Notes: generated from the letters alone by a model not told the origin. DNA of 64,000 nt from Haliotis asinina (GCF_037392515.1 NC_090280.1:17796001-17860000); one strand, 5' to 3'; shown: positions 39,201-48,724, numbered from the stretch's first letter. Numbers and translations: made by a program.

Positions 39201-41864
39201 GCGTTGGCTTCGTTTCCGGAGCAGAACTCAAAAAGCATTCAATATTTTTCTGCAAAACAGGTTTTTGTGATTTATTATTTTCTTGGTTTTCATGGAAATG
39301 TTTCGGACCCATTCTGAAAAGTGAGAGGTGTGTTTCGTTTCCAGAGCAGAACTCAAAAACTTCTTAATATCTGTCTGTAAAACTTGGCAGATATGTGTGG
39401 CAGACCCCAAAGTGGTGCCTTTTGCTATTTACATGTTTTTGTGATTTATTATTTTCTTGGTTTCCATGGAAACGTTTCAGACTTAGTCTCCAAATGGAGG
39501 GATGGGCTTCATTTCCAGAGCAGAACTCAAAAACCATTCAATGGTTTTCTGCAAAACTTGGTATCAGAAACTATAGTGGTGCCTTTTGCTATGTACAGGA
39601 TCTTGTGATTTATTATTTTCTCGGTTTCCATGGTTTACAAACGTTTTGGACCTAGTCTGAAAAGTGAGAGGTGTGTTTCATTTCCAGATCAGAACTCAAA
39701 AACTTCTCAATATCTGTTAGTAAAACTTTCTAGATATGTGTGGCAGACCCCAAAGTGGTGCCTTTTAAATTTTAAAGGTTTTTGTGATGTATTATTTTCT
39801 TGGTTTCCATGGAAACGTTTAGGACTTAGTCTCAAAATGGAGGGGTGGACTTCGTTCCCGGAGCACACCTCAAAAACCTTTTCATATCATTCAGCAGATC
39901 TTGGCAGATATATGAGACAGCTCTTGGAATTATGACTTTGCTGGTTACAGATATATGGCATTTATAATTTTCATGAATTCCATGGAAACAATTCAAACTT
40001 AGTCTAAAAAAAAAACAATGAGTAACTGTCAGATGATTTGTCCTTTCAAACGTGTAGGGGCCGGGGGGATATGTCATCTTCTGATGACTCTTGTTTGTAA
40101 AAGTTTCGGACCTGTCAGTTTGTCTACATGATTTCCCCCAAACAAGAGTCACACTGCAAACAAATTTTCGCAGCTGTAACCACTGTCTTTGTTGACTGTG
40201 ACAAGCTTGGTTTTAACAGCTGTTTAGCGGATTGGCTACTGTCAGAATGCAGAGCCAGCAAAGGAAGGTAATAAAATTATGGGGCTGAGCCGTTGATGCA
40301 TCCAGGGCATAGTCGAGATTTATCGGATATTGAGGATGCAGGCCCTGATGGCCAACTGGCAAATTAAAGTATAGCAAACACTGCTGCTTGTGATAAAGAT
40401 GGGAAAGGTATCATCTGTTAAAGCCTAGCATGGCTAAGTATAAGCTGCTAGCACTATGAAGGGGATCTGTTTGAGAGAATCATCTGTAATTAGGTGCTCA
40501 TCATATCAGCCACTAGTTTGCTTGCATTATGAAAAAAGATCATGTACGCTAAAAATATTTTAAATTGTAATCTTGTTACTGGGGCTGAAATCGTACTCTT
40601 ACCACGGTACGGGATACAAACTGAAGACAAAATACAGTGATATACCCTTTCACCCTGCTTGTTACGTTTCCATGACAACAGGCTATTACTCACTCAGTCC
40701 CATGCACTTCCTGTTCCAGGCAAACTGCATTGACTCGACAGCCGAACCTGAGGCTGTGTTTGCAGGGGAAGTAAACAAACTGAAGACAGAAAAGATCAAG
40801 CCCCAGGAACAGCTGACGTTGGAACCATACGAGCGTGACCACGCTGTGGTCGTTGGCTGTTACAGGTCAGTGATACTTGTCAGCAAGGAGGCATTGGGGT
40901 GGTCAAGTGGGTAAAGCTTTGTCATGCAGAAGACAGGTTTTGACTCCCCACATGGATACATGGTCTGGTGTCACCCATCGTGATGTTGCTGGATTATTGC
41001 TATAAGTGGTTTAAAACCTCACTTGATCCATGAAGATCTGGGGTGGAATACCTCTTCAGCAACCCTTGTTTGCAACAAAAGGTGACTTACTATGCTTGTA
41101 AGAGGTGACTAGAGGGATCGGGTGGTCTGGCTCGCTCACTTGGTTGACACATATCATCGGTTCCCAGTTGTGCAGATCGATGCTTGTGCTGTTGATCATT
41201 GGATTGTCTGGTTCAGACTCAATTATTTACAGACCGCAGCCATATAGCTGGAATATTACTCACTCACTTAAAGCCTCATTCACTCAGCATAGCAGGGCTT
41301 ACCTCTTTGACTTTGAGTCAAAGTCAACAAATTGCACTCGCAGCTTAAAATCAAATAATTGTAAATGACTCAAACGAACACCAAAGTGAACAGGAAAAAC
41401 ACACCAACTCTGCAGAATTTCATTATGATTTTGATCAACAAAATATAAAAGTTGTTTAAAAAACCATTATTTTCATTCAATACTGCAAGACTTGTGACAT
41501 GGGTGTAGCAACAGCTAAAGTAACAGCCAGGGAAGTGAAAGACACATGCGATGTTGATTTCATCGGTAGGGGATGGTATCAAGAGTCATCACACTGTGTT
41601 TCTCAATCGGACATGGAAAGTTCTGAGAGTTGATGTCGTTCTCCTAGTTTCTTAGCATTAGTTTGAGTCATTTACAATTATTTGTTTTTGAGTTAGAGTG
41701 CAATTCATTTGGGAGATTTTGACTCAAATGGACTTAACTGGTAACTTTGATTTCTCAAAAGATTTTTGTCTAGCTTGTGTGGGACTGTCACATGACAGTT
41801 GTCTTTCGTTTTATATGTTAGTTACCAGCTGTTGTTTGTTTGTTCCAGAGCGCCAAAGAAGTAA
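27252..41864 (+). CDS. FBL: Fibrillarin, rRNA 2'-O-methyltransferase (10 coding exons, complete)
   Basis: The exons (27252-27264, 29471-29656, 30610-30624, 31049-31108, 31850-31944, 33089-33259, 33539-33671, 35106-35218, 40720-40865, 41849-41864) all have GT-AG borders and join in frame to 315 aa; human fibrillarin is 321. Residues 5-82 form the Gly/Arg-rich domain. The methyltransferase domain follows, with the SAM-binding motif [20 protein letters not shown] (160-179), [13 protein letters not shown] and [19 protein letters not shown] (230-248), nearly identical to the animal proteins. Fibrillarin is the nucleolar catalytic subunit of box C/D snoRNPs, methylating rRNA with NOP56, NOP58 and SNU13. 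Intron phases are 1,1,1,1,0,0,1,0,2. Unusual points are the tiny exons 1 and 3, Cys in place of Val in the usual GVYR motif, and a short C-terminus (RAPKK). Intron 8 is 5.5 kb and full of repeats. A likely poly(A) signal is at 42381. Confidence 0.97.
27697..27805. repeat. Copy of a LINE segment from 23908-24016
   Basis: About 109 bp are nearly identical (around three to five differences) to 23908-24016 inside the LINE relic 3.8 kb away, in the same orientation. The copy ends ~30 bp before the TIR element. Confidence 0.8.
27965..28138 (+). repeat. Interstitial telomere-like minisatellite, six copies
   Basis: The unit is CCTTAGGGTTAGGGA followed by a C run and a TTCTAGAT linker, ~28-32 bp. Each unit has two TTAGGG hexamers. 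One unit has a C run of about 16. A trailing AGGTTAGGGTT follows. Confidence 0.9.
28277..28353. repeat. 35-bp-arm hairpin carrying two NRF1-like sites
   Basis: The arms 28277-28311 and 28319-28353 match at 34 of 35 positions around a 7-nt loop. Each arm has TGCGCATGCGCA, itself a palindrome and the consensus NRF1 binding site of animals. The hairpin is the centre of the TIR element in fibrillarin intron 1. Confidence 0.9.
29471..29656 (+). CDS. FBL: Fibrillarin coding exon 2 (GAR domain)
   Basis: Acceptor TCTTTTGCAG, donor GTAAGA, 186 nt, phase 1-1. Encodes [20 protein letters not shown] and further RGG repeats, the arginine-methylated region of fibrillarins. Confidence 0.95.
29735..29945 (+). 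mobile_element. SINE family A, degenerate (fibrillarin intron 2)
   Basis: Recognisable by CAACCAATGCTGGTAAGAGG, CGATAATTCACAGGCTG and the GTAACATTGCTGAGTGTGGC tail. Confidence 0.5.
30185..30310 (+). mobile_element. SINE family A fragment (fibrillarin intron 2)
   Basis: Matches the middle of family A (TTGACAAGTGTCATCATATC, TTGATGCTCATGCTGTTGAT). Confidence 0.55.
30610..30624 (+). CDS. FBL: Fibrillarin coding exon 3 (15-nt microexon)
   Basis: Acceptor CTCTTTGCAG and donor GTACGA enclose GTCGAGGAGGGAGAG, adding GRGGR in phase 1-1. Skipping it would keep the frame and remove five residues of the Gly/Arg domain. Confidence 0.75.
30932..30990 (+). repeat. 29-bp direct duplication (fibrillarin intron 3)
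   Basis: The word starting ATTCATTAATTCAGTAAGGA occurs twice in tandem with one change. Confidence 0.8.
31049..31108 (+). CDS. FBL: Fibrillarin coding exon 4
   Basis: Acceptor TTCTACAG, donor GTCAGT, 60 nt, phase 1-1. Encodes the end of the Gly/Arg domain and the [11 protein letters not shown] linker. Confidence 0.95.
31185..31345 (+). mobile_element. SINE family B copy (fibrillarin intron 4)
   Basis: Head GAGGTGGGGTATACGAGTGG, box-B region GTTAAGATTCCCCACATGG, decayed tail ending AAACTCACTGAC. Confidence 0.65.
31850..31944 (+). CDS. FBL: Fibrillarin coding exon 5
   Basis: Acceptor GTATTTAG, donor GTATGT, 95 nt. Encodes [20 protein letters not shown] and EKKISVE, the start of the methyltransferase half. 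Confidence 0.97.
32034..32294 (+). mobile_element. SINE family A, near full length (fibrillarin intron 5)
   Basis: Runs from CCGTGAAGATTCGGGGTAGA to the tail AAACTAAACTCACTCACTC. Confidence 0.85.
32774..32903 (+). repeat. 26-bp minisatellite, five copies (fibrillarin intron 5)
   Basis: Five head-to-tail copies of a unit starting GCACATCATGATTTTGGCAC, essentially identical, so recently expanded. Confidence 0.95.
33089..33259 (+). CDS. FBL: Fibrillarin coding exon 6 (SAM-binding motif)
   Basis: Acceptor TATGACAG, donor GTGAGT, 171 nt, phase 0-0. Encodes [20 protein letters not shown] and the SAM site [20 protein letters not shown]. Confidence 0.98.
33539..33671 (+). CDS. FBL: Fibrillarin coding exon 7
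   Basis: Acceptor TGTTTCAG, donor GTAAGT, 133 nt. Encodes [20 protein letters not shown] and [15 protein letters not shown]. Confidence 0.98.
33705..33968 (-). mobile_element. SINE family A, full length (fibrillarin intron 7)
   Basis: A complete reverse copy from GTGAGTGAGTTTAGTTTTAC to CCGGGACCTTCACAGG, starting ~33 bp after the exon 7 donor. Confidence 0.9.
34366..34512 (+). mobile_element. SINE family B copy (fibrillarin intron 7)
   Basis: Head GGTGGGGTAGCCGACTGGTT, box-B-like CTGGTTCAACTCTCC, tail CCATGATATTGCTGGAATAT. Confidence 0.8.
35106..35218 (+). CDS. FBL: Fibrillarin coding exon 8
   Basis: Acceptor CTCTTTTAG, donor GTGAGA, 113 nt. Encodes [20 protein letters not shown] and [10 protein letters not shown]. 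Confidence 0.98.
35296..35440 (+). mobile_element. SINE family B, decayed (fibrillarin intron 8)
   Basis: Head GGGGCAGTGGAGTATCCTAG, box-B region ATGTTTGATTCCCC, tail near CTAAACTCACTG. Confidence 0.6.
35445..36079. other. Fibrillarin intron 8 sequence, no feature recognised
   Basis: No exon, RNA gene or repeat border was seen. Confidence 0.35.
36080..38827 (+). mobile_element. DIRS-like retroelement fossil with inverted terminal repeats
   Basis: Inverted ends of ~112 bp (36080-36196 and 38712-38827) face each other, as in DIRS elements. Between them, left to right on the + strand, are a gag-like region, reverse transcriptase remains, RNase H-side remains and the N-terminal part of a tyrosine-recombinase-like region. 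It is GC-rich relative to its surroundings. The element is broken in several places and shortened, and carries a younger SINE (37273-37542). It lies sense in fibrillarin intron 8. Moderately old. Confidence 0.75.
37273..37542 (+). mobile_element. SINE family A, full length, nested in the DIRS-like element
   Basis: An 11-bp direct repeat TTCGGTTCCAG flanks it (37262-37272 and 37543-37553). The 5' end reads ACCGGTGAAGGTCCCGGGGT and the tail ends ACTCACTCACTCACCA. The intact duplication defines both ends of the family and marks a recent insertion. Confidence 0.95.
38985..40110 (+). repeat. Dispersed repeat of ~171-bp tandem units, locus 2 (fibrillarin intron 8)
   Basis: Same anchors as locus 1 at 18-19.7 kb (GGAGCATAACTCAGAAACCG, GTGCCTTTTGCTATTTACA), about five to six units, ending in the same tail (CTGTCAGATGATTTGTCC, TGATGACTCTTGTTTG). 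The left end has CCTCGTCCGTCCCCCGTCCG. Confidence 0.8.
40720..40865 (+). CDS. FBL: Fibrillarin coding exon 9
   Basis: Acceptor CTGTTCCAG, donor GTCAGT, 146 nt. Encodes [20 protein letters not shown] and [15 protein letters not shown]. Most animal proteins have GVY where this has GCY. Confidence 0.97.
40885..41022 (+). mobile_element. SINE family B copy (fibrillarin intron 9)
   Basis: Head GCATTGGGGTGGTCAAGTGG, box-B region TTTTGACTCCCCACATGG, tail GATGTTGCTGGATTATTGC. It starts 20 bp after the exon 9 donor. Confidence 0.75.
41026..41272 (+). mobile_element. SINE family A (fibrillarin intron 9)
   Basis: Runs from TGAAGATCTGGGGTGGAATA to CTGGAATATTACTCACTCAC, placed directly after a family B copy in the same orientation. 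Confidence 0.85.
41849..41864 (+). CDS. FBL: Fibrillarin terminal coding exon 10
   Basis: The acceptor TTTGTTCCAG is followed by 16 nt that complete an Arg codon and add APKK and TAA. Vertebrate fibrillarins end RPPPKVKN, so the tail is shorter here. Confidence 0.85.
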
Positions 41865-42380
41865 ACAATACACCTCAGCATGACTTGTGAGAAGGACATT
41901 TTGACATCTCCAAACTGAGGATGAAGAAAACTGTTCAAAACTTCATCATTACAATGAAATGTGTACAGATTGTGATGAAGATTGTAGACATGCCAAGTGT
42001 AGGATGTGTCATTTTTCAAGCCATGTGTAGGGGTGTGTCATTATACAATCTGTGTATAGGGGCATGTTGTTCTTCAAGCCACGTGTAGAGGTGTGTCATT
42101 CTACCAGCCTCATACAGGGGGGTTTCATTCTTCAAGCCATTAGTCGTCTGTCATTTCATGAACCCCTTCAAGATCTTAAACCATCATGATGAACTGTGCT
42201 GAGGAGGGTTTATTGAGGAGTTAGATCTGCTTGGGATTCCACATTGGGCTCCAAATCCCAAGCAAATGCTCACTCTAATTCCCTAAAAGTGACACCCATT
42301 TCCATATAGTTTGAGCCATATTGTTGCGGTGTGTGTAAAAGCCAAGTACTACTAAACTCACTTACCCATTTCTTAGTGTC

Positions 42381-42386
42381 AATAAA
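42381..42386 (+). terminator. Likely fibrillarin poly(A) signal AATAAA
   Basis: The first AATAAA after the stop codon (517 nt downstream) in suitable AT-rich context. Confidence 0.5.
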
Positions 42387-42499
42387 TTATCGTTAATGTT
42401 ACGGCTTTTCAAATATTACTCCTGTTTCACTTAGAAGCAGGTACAGTGAAGAGGACGAGGCCTTTATGTTCGGATGCAAAGTTAGAATATGGTGTTAAT

Positions 42500-42625
42500 G
42501 AAAATATTGGATATAATGGTTAAAGCGTCATGCAAAGGACCCGAGTTCAGTTTCTCATGTGTGAAGCGCATTTCTGGTGTCCCCAACATGATGTTGCTGA
42601 AATATTGCTTAAGTGACAAAAAAAT
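42500..42625 (+). mobile_element. SINE family B, partial
   Basis: GGTTAAAGCGTCATGCAAAG, CGAGTTCAGTTTCTCATG and CCAACATGATGTTGCTGAAA follow the family B order. Confidence 0.65.
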
Positions 42626-42754
42626 TCCTTAAAAGTGATAATATAAAAGTACTATGTGTAAATGATATTTGTCCTTGACCATGTAAATTCTAGGAGGCAA
42701 GGTGTATTATTTTTGTGTATAGAAACTTTCAAAATATGACGATGTCTAAGCTTC

Positions 42755-42820
42755 AACGCCACCATATAGCTGAAATATTGCTGAGTGTGGCATAAACCTA
42801 AACTCACTCACTCTAAGCTT
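42755..42820 (+). mobile_element. SINE family A, 3' tail fragment
   Basis: Only the tail is present (CACCATATAGCTGAAATATT to AAACTCACTCACTC). Confidence 0.65.
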
Positions 42821-43084
42821 CACCAGCTCTGTTACTGTTTTCATTCATCTGGTCTGAATGTACCTATGTGACTATTAAAGTTTAGTTGGGTGAGATGCTT
42901 TGTTGCACACAGATCGGTGTGAAAGATGGTCATGAAAGCAAATTTTGTTGTCACACATTTTCCATTAAAATCTTATAACGAACTTATTATGCATGTCATA
43001 TTTTTGTGTCATTGTGACAGTTACTGTGTTGCACAAGTGCATAAGACTTATCATCCGTTAGTCTCATTTCACTCACAACACTCT

Positions 43085-43245
43085 GCAGTGGGATAGCCAA
43101 ATGGAGAAAACATTCACTCATCACCCTGACGACTTATTTTTGATTCCCCACATTGATACAATGAGAAGATGATTTATGGTGTACCCCATCATGATATTGC
43201 TGGAAAATTGCTAAAAGCAGCATAAAACCATATTCAACACAACAC
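43085..43245 (+). mobile_element. SINE family B, decayed
   Basis: Head GTGGGATAGCCAAATGG, box-B region TTTTGATTCCCCACATTG, tail CATGATATTGCTGGAAAATT. Confidence 0.65.
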
Positions 43246-43534
43246 TGAGGTACTTCTTCGTGCTGCAGAGCTATGTCCCTTAGATGTGTCAGGATTTTTA
43301 CCATCGCTTAAGATCAATCCCCAGTGTGTTTCTTGGTACATCAATACCACAGATCCCATGGGTTAATCCAAAGTTCTATGCTGCCTTTGTTGCCCCTACA
43401 GTGCCATGTCATAACTCGAGTACTGTTGCATACTAGCATACTGACCTTTAGTGGGACAGGAGTGCATATACAGCGTTTGAGAATGTCACATATGTAGGGT
43501 TAAGACATTGACACAAGACTTTTGTCCAATATGA

Positions 43535-43640
43535 TGCAGATGCTGATGATCACTGCATTGTCTAGTTCAAACATGATTTCTTGCAGACTGCTGCCATATA
43601 GCTAGAACATTGCTGATTGTCAGAAATTGCTCACTCTTCT
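43535..43640 (+). mobile_element. SINE family A fragment
   Basis: Matches the 3' half of family A (GATGCTGATGATCACTGCAT, CTGCCATATAGCTAGAACAT). Confidence 0.6.
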
Positions 43641-44109
43641 GTCAGCCTAGATGGCTTTCTGAAGACTTTAACATGGTATGACTCTATAGGAGAGCAACCC
43701 TTTTGTAACAAGCTTTGTTAACGTGTACACTTATTCTGTGCTGCTTTGAATTTAATTTTGAAGTATTTTGGTTGAATACTTCAAGGTCCAATAATGAATT
43801 ATTTGTATTCTGTAGGATTTCAGCTGAAAGATTCCTTATCTTAATTTTGGTATTCTGTTTGTTATAGATTAAGAGGTTATAGAAACACTGACTGGTTATA
43901 TATCAAACATTTTATTTCATCCATACAGCATTTATGTCTTAAAAGGAATAAAAAATGAGCATATTGATTGTTTTGAAATGTTTTGTTGTGAAATAGCCTT
44001 AATATCTCAGCTTGACCACTAGTTTTTCAGTTTGCATGTCAACATAACTTGATTTTGCTGAAAAAGCCCCAACAAACAAAAGGAGATTATTATGTTGTAC
44101 TGAAGGTTT

Positions 44110-44730
44110 CAGTGTTTATCACAGCTTGATGGTTAAAGCATTTGATTGTCACGTTGAAGACCTATGTCCGAGTCCTTGCTGGGTACAGTAAGTAATGGCA
44201 GTTTCTGGTATTTTCTGCCATGATATTGATTACATGATGCCATTTAGAAAGTGGTCAAATGCAACATGTCATATTTGGGACTCTGAGGGTGCGTGTTCGA
44301 ATTCCGGATGGGACTCGACCAAAAAAGTACTAGAATTTGTACTTTACTGAGAAAGTGAAATCCCAAATATGACATGTTGCATTTGACCACTTTCTAAATG
44401 GCATTCTGTAGTCATAGCTTTTGGCTGTGGGAGCCATGCCAATTCACACTTATCAGAGGGGTACACAAAGTACGCAGTCTAGACTACCAGGTGTCTGACT
44501 TTCATTTTTTGTGGAAGTCGCGGTGGCTGAGTGGGCTAGGCGGCTGACTTTGTGTGCTGGCGATTAGGTGCCTGACTCTGAGCGTGCGTGTTCGAATCCT
44601 GGATGGGACTCGACCAAAAAAGTACTAGCATTTGTACTTTACTGAGAAAGTGAAATCCCAAATATGACATATGTTGCCATGATATTGCTTGAATATTGCT
44701 AAAAAGGGGCATAAAACCATACTCCATGTT
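44110..44730 (+). mobile_element. SINE family B split by a family C insertion
   Basis: The head at 44110-44228 (ATGGTTAAAGCATTTGATTG, then TCCGAGTCCTTGCTGGG) and the tail at 44675-44730 (ending GCATAAAACCATACTCC) belong to one family B copy. The 13-bp word TGCCATGATATTG occurs at 44216-44228 and 44675-44687 as the target duplication of the insert. Confidence 0.8.
44229..44674. mobile_element. SINE family C inverted pair inserted in a family B SINE
   Basis: The 44-bp arms near 44236-44280 and 44361-44405 are inverted and essentially identical (TTTAGAAAGTGGTCAAATGC). A second head follows at 44514-44670 with a long-variable-arm tRNA-like sequence (GTGGCTGAGTGGGCTAGGCG, then GTTCGAATCCTGG). Family C tails read TGAAATCCCAAATATGACAT. 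Confidence 0.75.
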
Positions 44731-44839
44731 TATGGCTTCAGAATATTATTCTGCAGAACAGTACTGGTTATGTAGACAATTACTTCAAGAATTTTCTCTA
44801 ATACAAAAGGTTTGTCTGTTTAATGCTGAATCAGACATC

Positions 44840-44930
44840 TCAGTGATGAAAAGCATGAGTATCGATTTCCACAACTGGGATGCAACAATTTGTCAAGTCA
44901 GTGAATCTGTCCTGAATCTTAACAGGTCTC
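44840..44930 (-). mobile_element. SINE family A fragment
   Basis: The middle of family A in reverse (AGCATGAGTATCGATTTCCA, AAGTCAGTGAATCTG). Confidence 0.55.
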
Positions 44931-45009
44931 ACACCAGCCCGAGTTCAATTCAAATTGAAGGTATGGTGTGTGATGCCCTTTTAATGGTGTCAGCTGTAGA
45001 AACATTGCT

Positions 45010-46700
45010 ATACATGGCATAAATTCATGCCAAGGGGAGATGATACTGATAATTGATTCAGTACAAGTGAGAATTTTAAAATATTTTTTCTTGCTGTGAA
45101 AACAGCCTTCCTATGGCCAAGCAGAACAAATCGATAACACATGTTGCCAAGGCAGCATCTCTTAATATGTCAATGTTTCAATGCTTGTCATAAAACGTAT
45201 GGAGCGTTCGTTACAGATGTGACTGTAACTGGAAGACCGGTCTCATTGACTAAAACATATTTCCAGCAGGAGATAAGGTAACAGTCTATATAGGCTGTCA
45301 TATCTTTCTGGTCACATGCTGGACGATTGTGACGTCATGAGGTGTTTATCATTATATTAGTATTCGCACTACTTGTGTAAAACAAGGGTCATTGGGTTAG
45401 AGCTGATAGCACTTTATGCGTCAATATCCCAGTTTGTACTTATCACGGAGCTGTCTTGTCAAGAAATACAATTTTCCATGTAAATATTGATTAACATTTA
45501 CCATGAGGGAACTCTCCTACCTATTTTGTAACCATATAGAGAGTCAAACTGGTGTCTCCGGTCCTGGGAGGCAACATTTCGACCACTGGGCTATCTCACT
45601 ACCCTAAATGATGGAACAGTCATCTGAACTTAGCAGCTGTTTCCGAATGTAAAGCGTTCTTTTGCAGGCGGGACACAGTCACATAACGATCTGGTGCATA
45701 ATCATTGATCCATTGTGTGAGGGACCTTAAATTTACCTTCTGTTGTGAGTCTGCAATTCACTGGACTAGCCATACTGATGACTAGTACACGTACTGCACG
45801 TGGTGTTCGCCATTGATCATAACCTTTGCATTTGTAAAATCAATGTGTGGTGCTCGAAGGATCAAAATGTTATAGAAACATAATTATCTGAACATAAATA
45901 TCCGTATTGCGATTTATGTAGGTATTTGGACTAAGGTATTAGGTACAGGACGTTTTTCCTTGGTGACTTCTAAGTTTGACAAAGTACAACAGATAATCTA
46001 TCCGGATTGTACAGATGGATGTAATGAGATTATACGTGAGTAATGGGATTTTCTGGACAGTGGCTCGGCTCAACCTTGGTCATAAATCGCTTCTCAAAGT
46101 TAAGGAATATATCCACTGATCTGGACTTCAGTCAAGTTATAAGAGTAGCTGGGTGGTTTTCGTTGGACCTTTGCAGATTCCGAAATGTCTTTGTGTTCCG
46201 AAATCCGCGAGGAACTGACAAATAAATGGTGTCGTCAATAATCAAAATTATATAGTAAGGCCATGGCGTACTCGGCGCACTTAGTTCTTAAAATAAGGGT
46301 GGCGGATATCTACACGGGATATGCTTTTTACAGTTACCTGAAGCGTGCAATTTACTTTTAGTTGAAGGAGGACGGTTGAACTGACCAAGCCAGGATAAAC
46401 AAGGAATTTATGCAAACTCACTGAAGATTGGTTTATCGACATTCTAGAAGTTGGTGAGGCAATAATGAAACTTTGAAGTGTATGGATAACAATTTGTCTA
46501 TTGCATAGAGCTGCGTAGATTCTCACTGTCACGCTCGAAGTGACTACAAACACGTGTTGACAATTATATACTAGCCACATAAATAAACTGTGCCTTGTCA
46601 AAATATTATCCCACTTGAAAAGGTACAATGTCAAAGGTACATATAAACTTTAATGGAGGGATCATGAAACCATAACAAGTCGGGAGAATTTCAACTGAAA
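45010..46700. other. No gene recognised
   Basis: Apart from a decayed reverse family B fragment near 45520-45610, no exon or element was identified. Confidence 0.35.
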
Positions 46701-46733
46701 CGTCAATCACAATAACGTCACGAATCCATAAGC

Positions 46734-47690
46734 TCAGTAACGGGTATGTCCACCATCGGCATTGAGAACAGCAGTGCATCGACGACTCATAGAGCCTATC
46801 AAACGTGCAAGGAAGGCTTGTGGGATTCTCTCAAGTTCTGTTGCAAGGTCAAGGACGTTATCTGGCGGATGAGGAAGACGTCGTAGGCTTCGACCCATCT
46901 CGACCCAATCATGCTGTACATATCGGGGTGAGAGGTTCAGTGAATTTGCAGGCCAAGGCAATAAATCCACCTTTTCGTGTTGCAGTGGCGGGTGTATGAT
47001 GGCGGGCATTGTCCTTTTGGGCTATGACTTTGCAGGTCGAAGAATCTGATCCCTGTAGCCCACACCACTTAAGTTGCCCTGAATAATCACCAAAGGAGTT
47101 CTTTGGCATGTTGTTATTCCACCCAAAATCATCACGGAGCCACTACCAAAGCGATTCCTCTCCAAGACACAGGTCTGTCCATTACGTTCTCACACGCGTC
47201 TATAGGCACGTTGACTTTCATCACTATGGAAAATGTTAAACCTGGATCCATCTGTAAAAACAACATTTCTCCACCAAAACCAGGGTCTACGGACATGATT
47301 TCGGCACCACATTCGGCGAGCTTGTCGATGACGTTGTGTCAGGATAAGTCGTGTGGCGGGACGTCGTGGTCTGATCTGGTGATGACGTAAATGTTACCGA
47401 ACTGTGTTTGGGTGAATACGGCGAAGTCCTGGGATGGTCCGGGCAGTCATCACTGCAGTCTGAAACCTGTGGCGAGGATGGGTCACCCAAATCCATCTGT
47501 CCTGTCTTGGTGTTATTACACGTGGACGTCCAGAATGTGGCCGATCGATGACGTCATTTGTGTTCTGCCAGCGTCTCACCTGAGCAGAAATGGTGTTCCG
47601 GTGGCAGTGGAAATGTGTTGCCACTTGTTGAGACATGCCCCCACGGACCATCCAATGGCCTCATGACGTTTGGCAGGCGTTAGCCTTGAC
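46734..47690 (-). mobile_element. Tc1-like transposase relic
   Basis: The minus strand reads a Tc1 N-terminal domain at 47394-47651 (HFHCHRNTISAQVRRWQNTN, GRPRVITPRQDR, ARTIPGLRRIHPNTVR), catalytic-domain remnants near 47.0-47.3 kb, and a C-terminal LIGSMSRRCTAVLNADGGHT at 46734-47009. Several frame changes make it dead. I could not find inverted terminal repeats with confidence. Confidence 0.75.
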
Positions 47691-47699
47691 CTGCCATGC

Positions 47700-48570
47700 G
47701 TTTCAGTAGCCGTTTAATTCGTTTAACGATCGCAAGGGCGGGGATTGGGCGACAGTATTGTGTGGTATTCATTTGCTTTGTTTCTCTTTCCCGGGATGCA
47801 TTTGCAACACCGTATTAGACGTCTCAAGGACGAAACCACTGACGTCATGGAACGGGGCACGTCTCTGAGTATAAATCCTTATGTGTCTACTCAGTTTTGA
47901 TTAAATTTAGATTTTATATTTTTGCATGCACAGTTTCTTTATGTGCCTAGTATACATTCATTTGTTGTGACAAACATCAGATCTTGCAAAGAAGATTATG
48001 GACATGAGGTCCAAGTAAAGGTATCCCACTGACATCTGACCCTGTTCGGTTGTAGGTCAACATTTGATCAGATTAGTCAGTCAATATTTGACTCGATATA
48101 CATTTACATTTCAAAGGGATATATATATTCAATATGTCAACGGGGCAAGTTTACTTTCTCTTAAACTATATAAGTGCTTGATTTGTTTGTTGAGGAATAT
48201 CTGATTCCTTGTGTCAAGCTTTGGGTCGCCGAGGAGCTGCGCTGACTCGGTCTTATTGACCAGCCGAGAGGTTTAGTGAAACCAATATCCTTCTAGACAT
48301 AACTTGTGTTCTGTATTGGAGTGAATCACCCTTGTCTTTTGATATTAGATATATCACCACGACTTGATAAAGGGCTTGCCCAGTAATTTTTTCACTTTCA
48401 TCAACGAGTGTTGATATATTTCTTAGACGTCATAGCATTGTCATGTCATCTAGTTCATGACGCCATATCATTGTGAGGGCATTGTACAAAAACTACTGTA
48501 AAAACGATATGCTAGGGGAAAGCAATATCGCCTGTGGGACGCAGTTTTGGGGAATAAACACTTAATAGTG
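47700..48570. other. No gene recognised
   Basis: Mixed-composition spacer; nothing supported. Confidence 0.35.
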
Positions 48571-48571
48571 A

Positions 48572-48724
48572 GTGAGTGAGTGAATATGGTTTTATTTAGC
48601 TTTTAGCAGTATTACAGCATTATCATGTTGGGGTCACTAGAAATTCTGCGTCGAGCACTGAACTCATGTGGGGAGTCGAACCCAGGTCTTCGGCATAACG
48701 AAAGAACCACTAGACTACCCTAGG
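48572..48724 (-). mobile_element. SINE family B, reverse copy
   Basis: The left end has the (GAGT)n tail; then come GGGGAGTCGAACCCAGG and CACTAGACTACCC, which are the reverse of box B and box A. Confidence 0.75.

Noticed and set aside
27265-41848. Box C/D or H/ACA snoRNAs in fibrillarin introns
   Set aside because: I looked for paired RTGATGA and CTGA boxes with terminal stems. ATGATGA words occur (e.g. near 34757), but none had a matching D box and stem at a suitable distance.
44514-44600. Possible tRNA-Ser/Leu gene
   Set aside because: The head resembles a tRNA with A and B boxes, but it is followed by a SINE body repeated at 57.4 and 57.7 kb, so it is a SINE head and not a tRNA gene. The same holds for family B heads.
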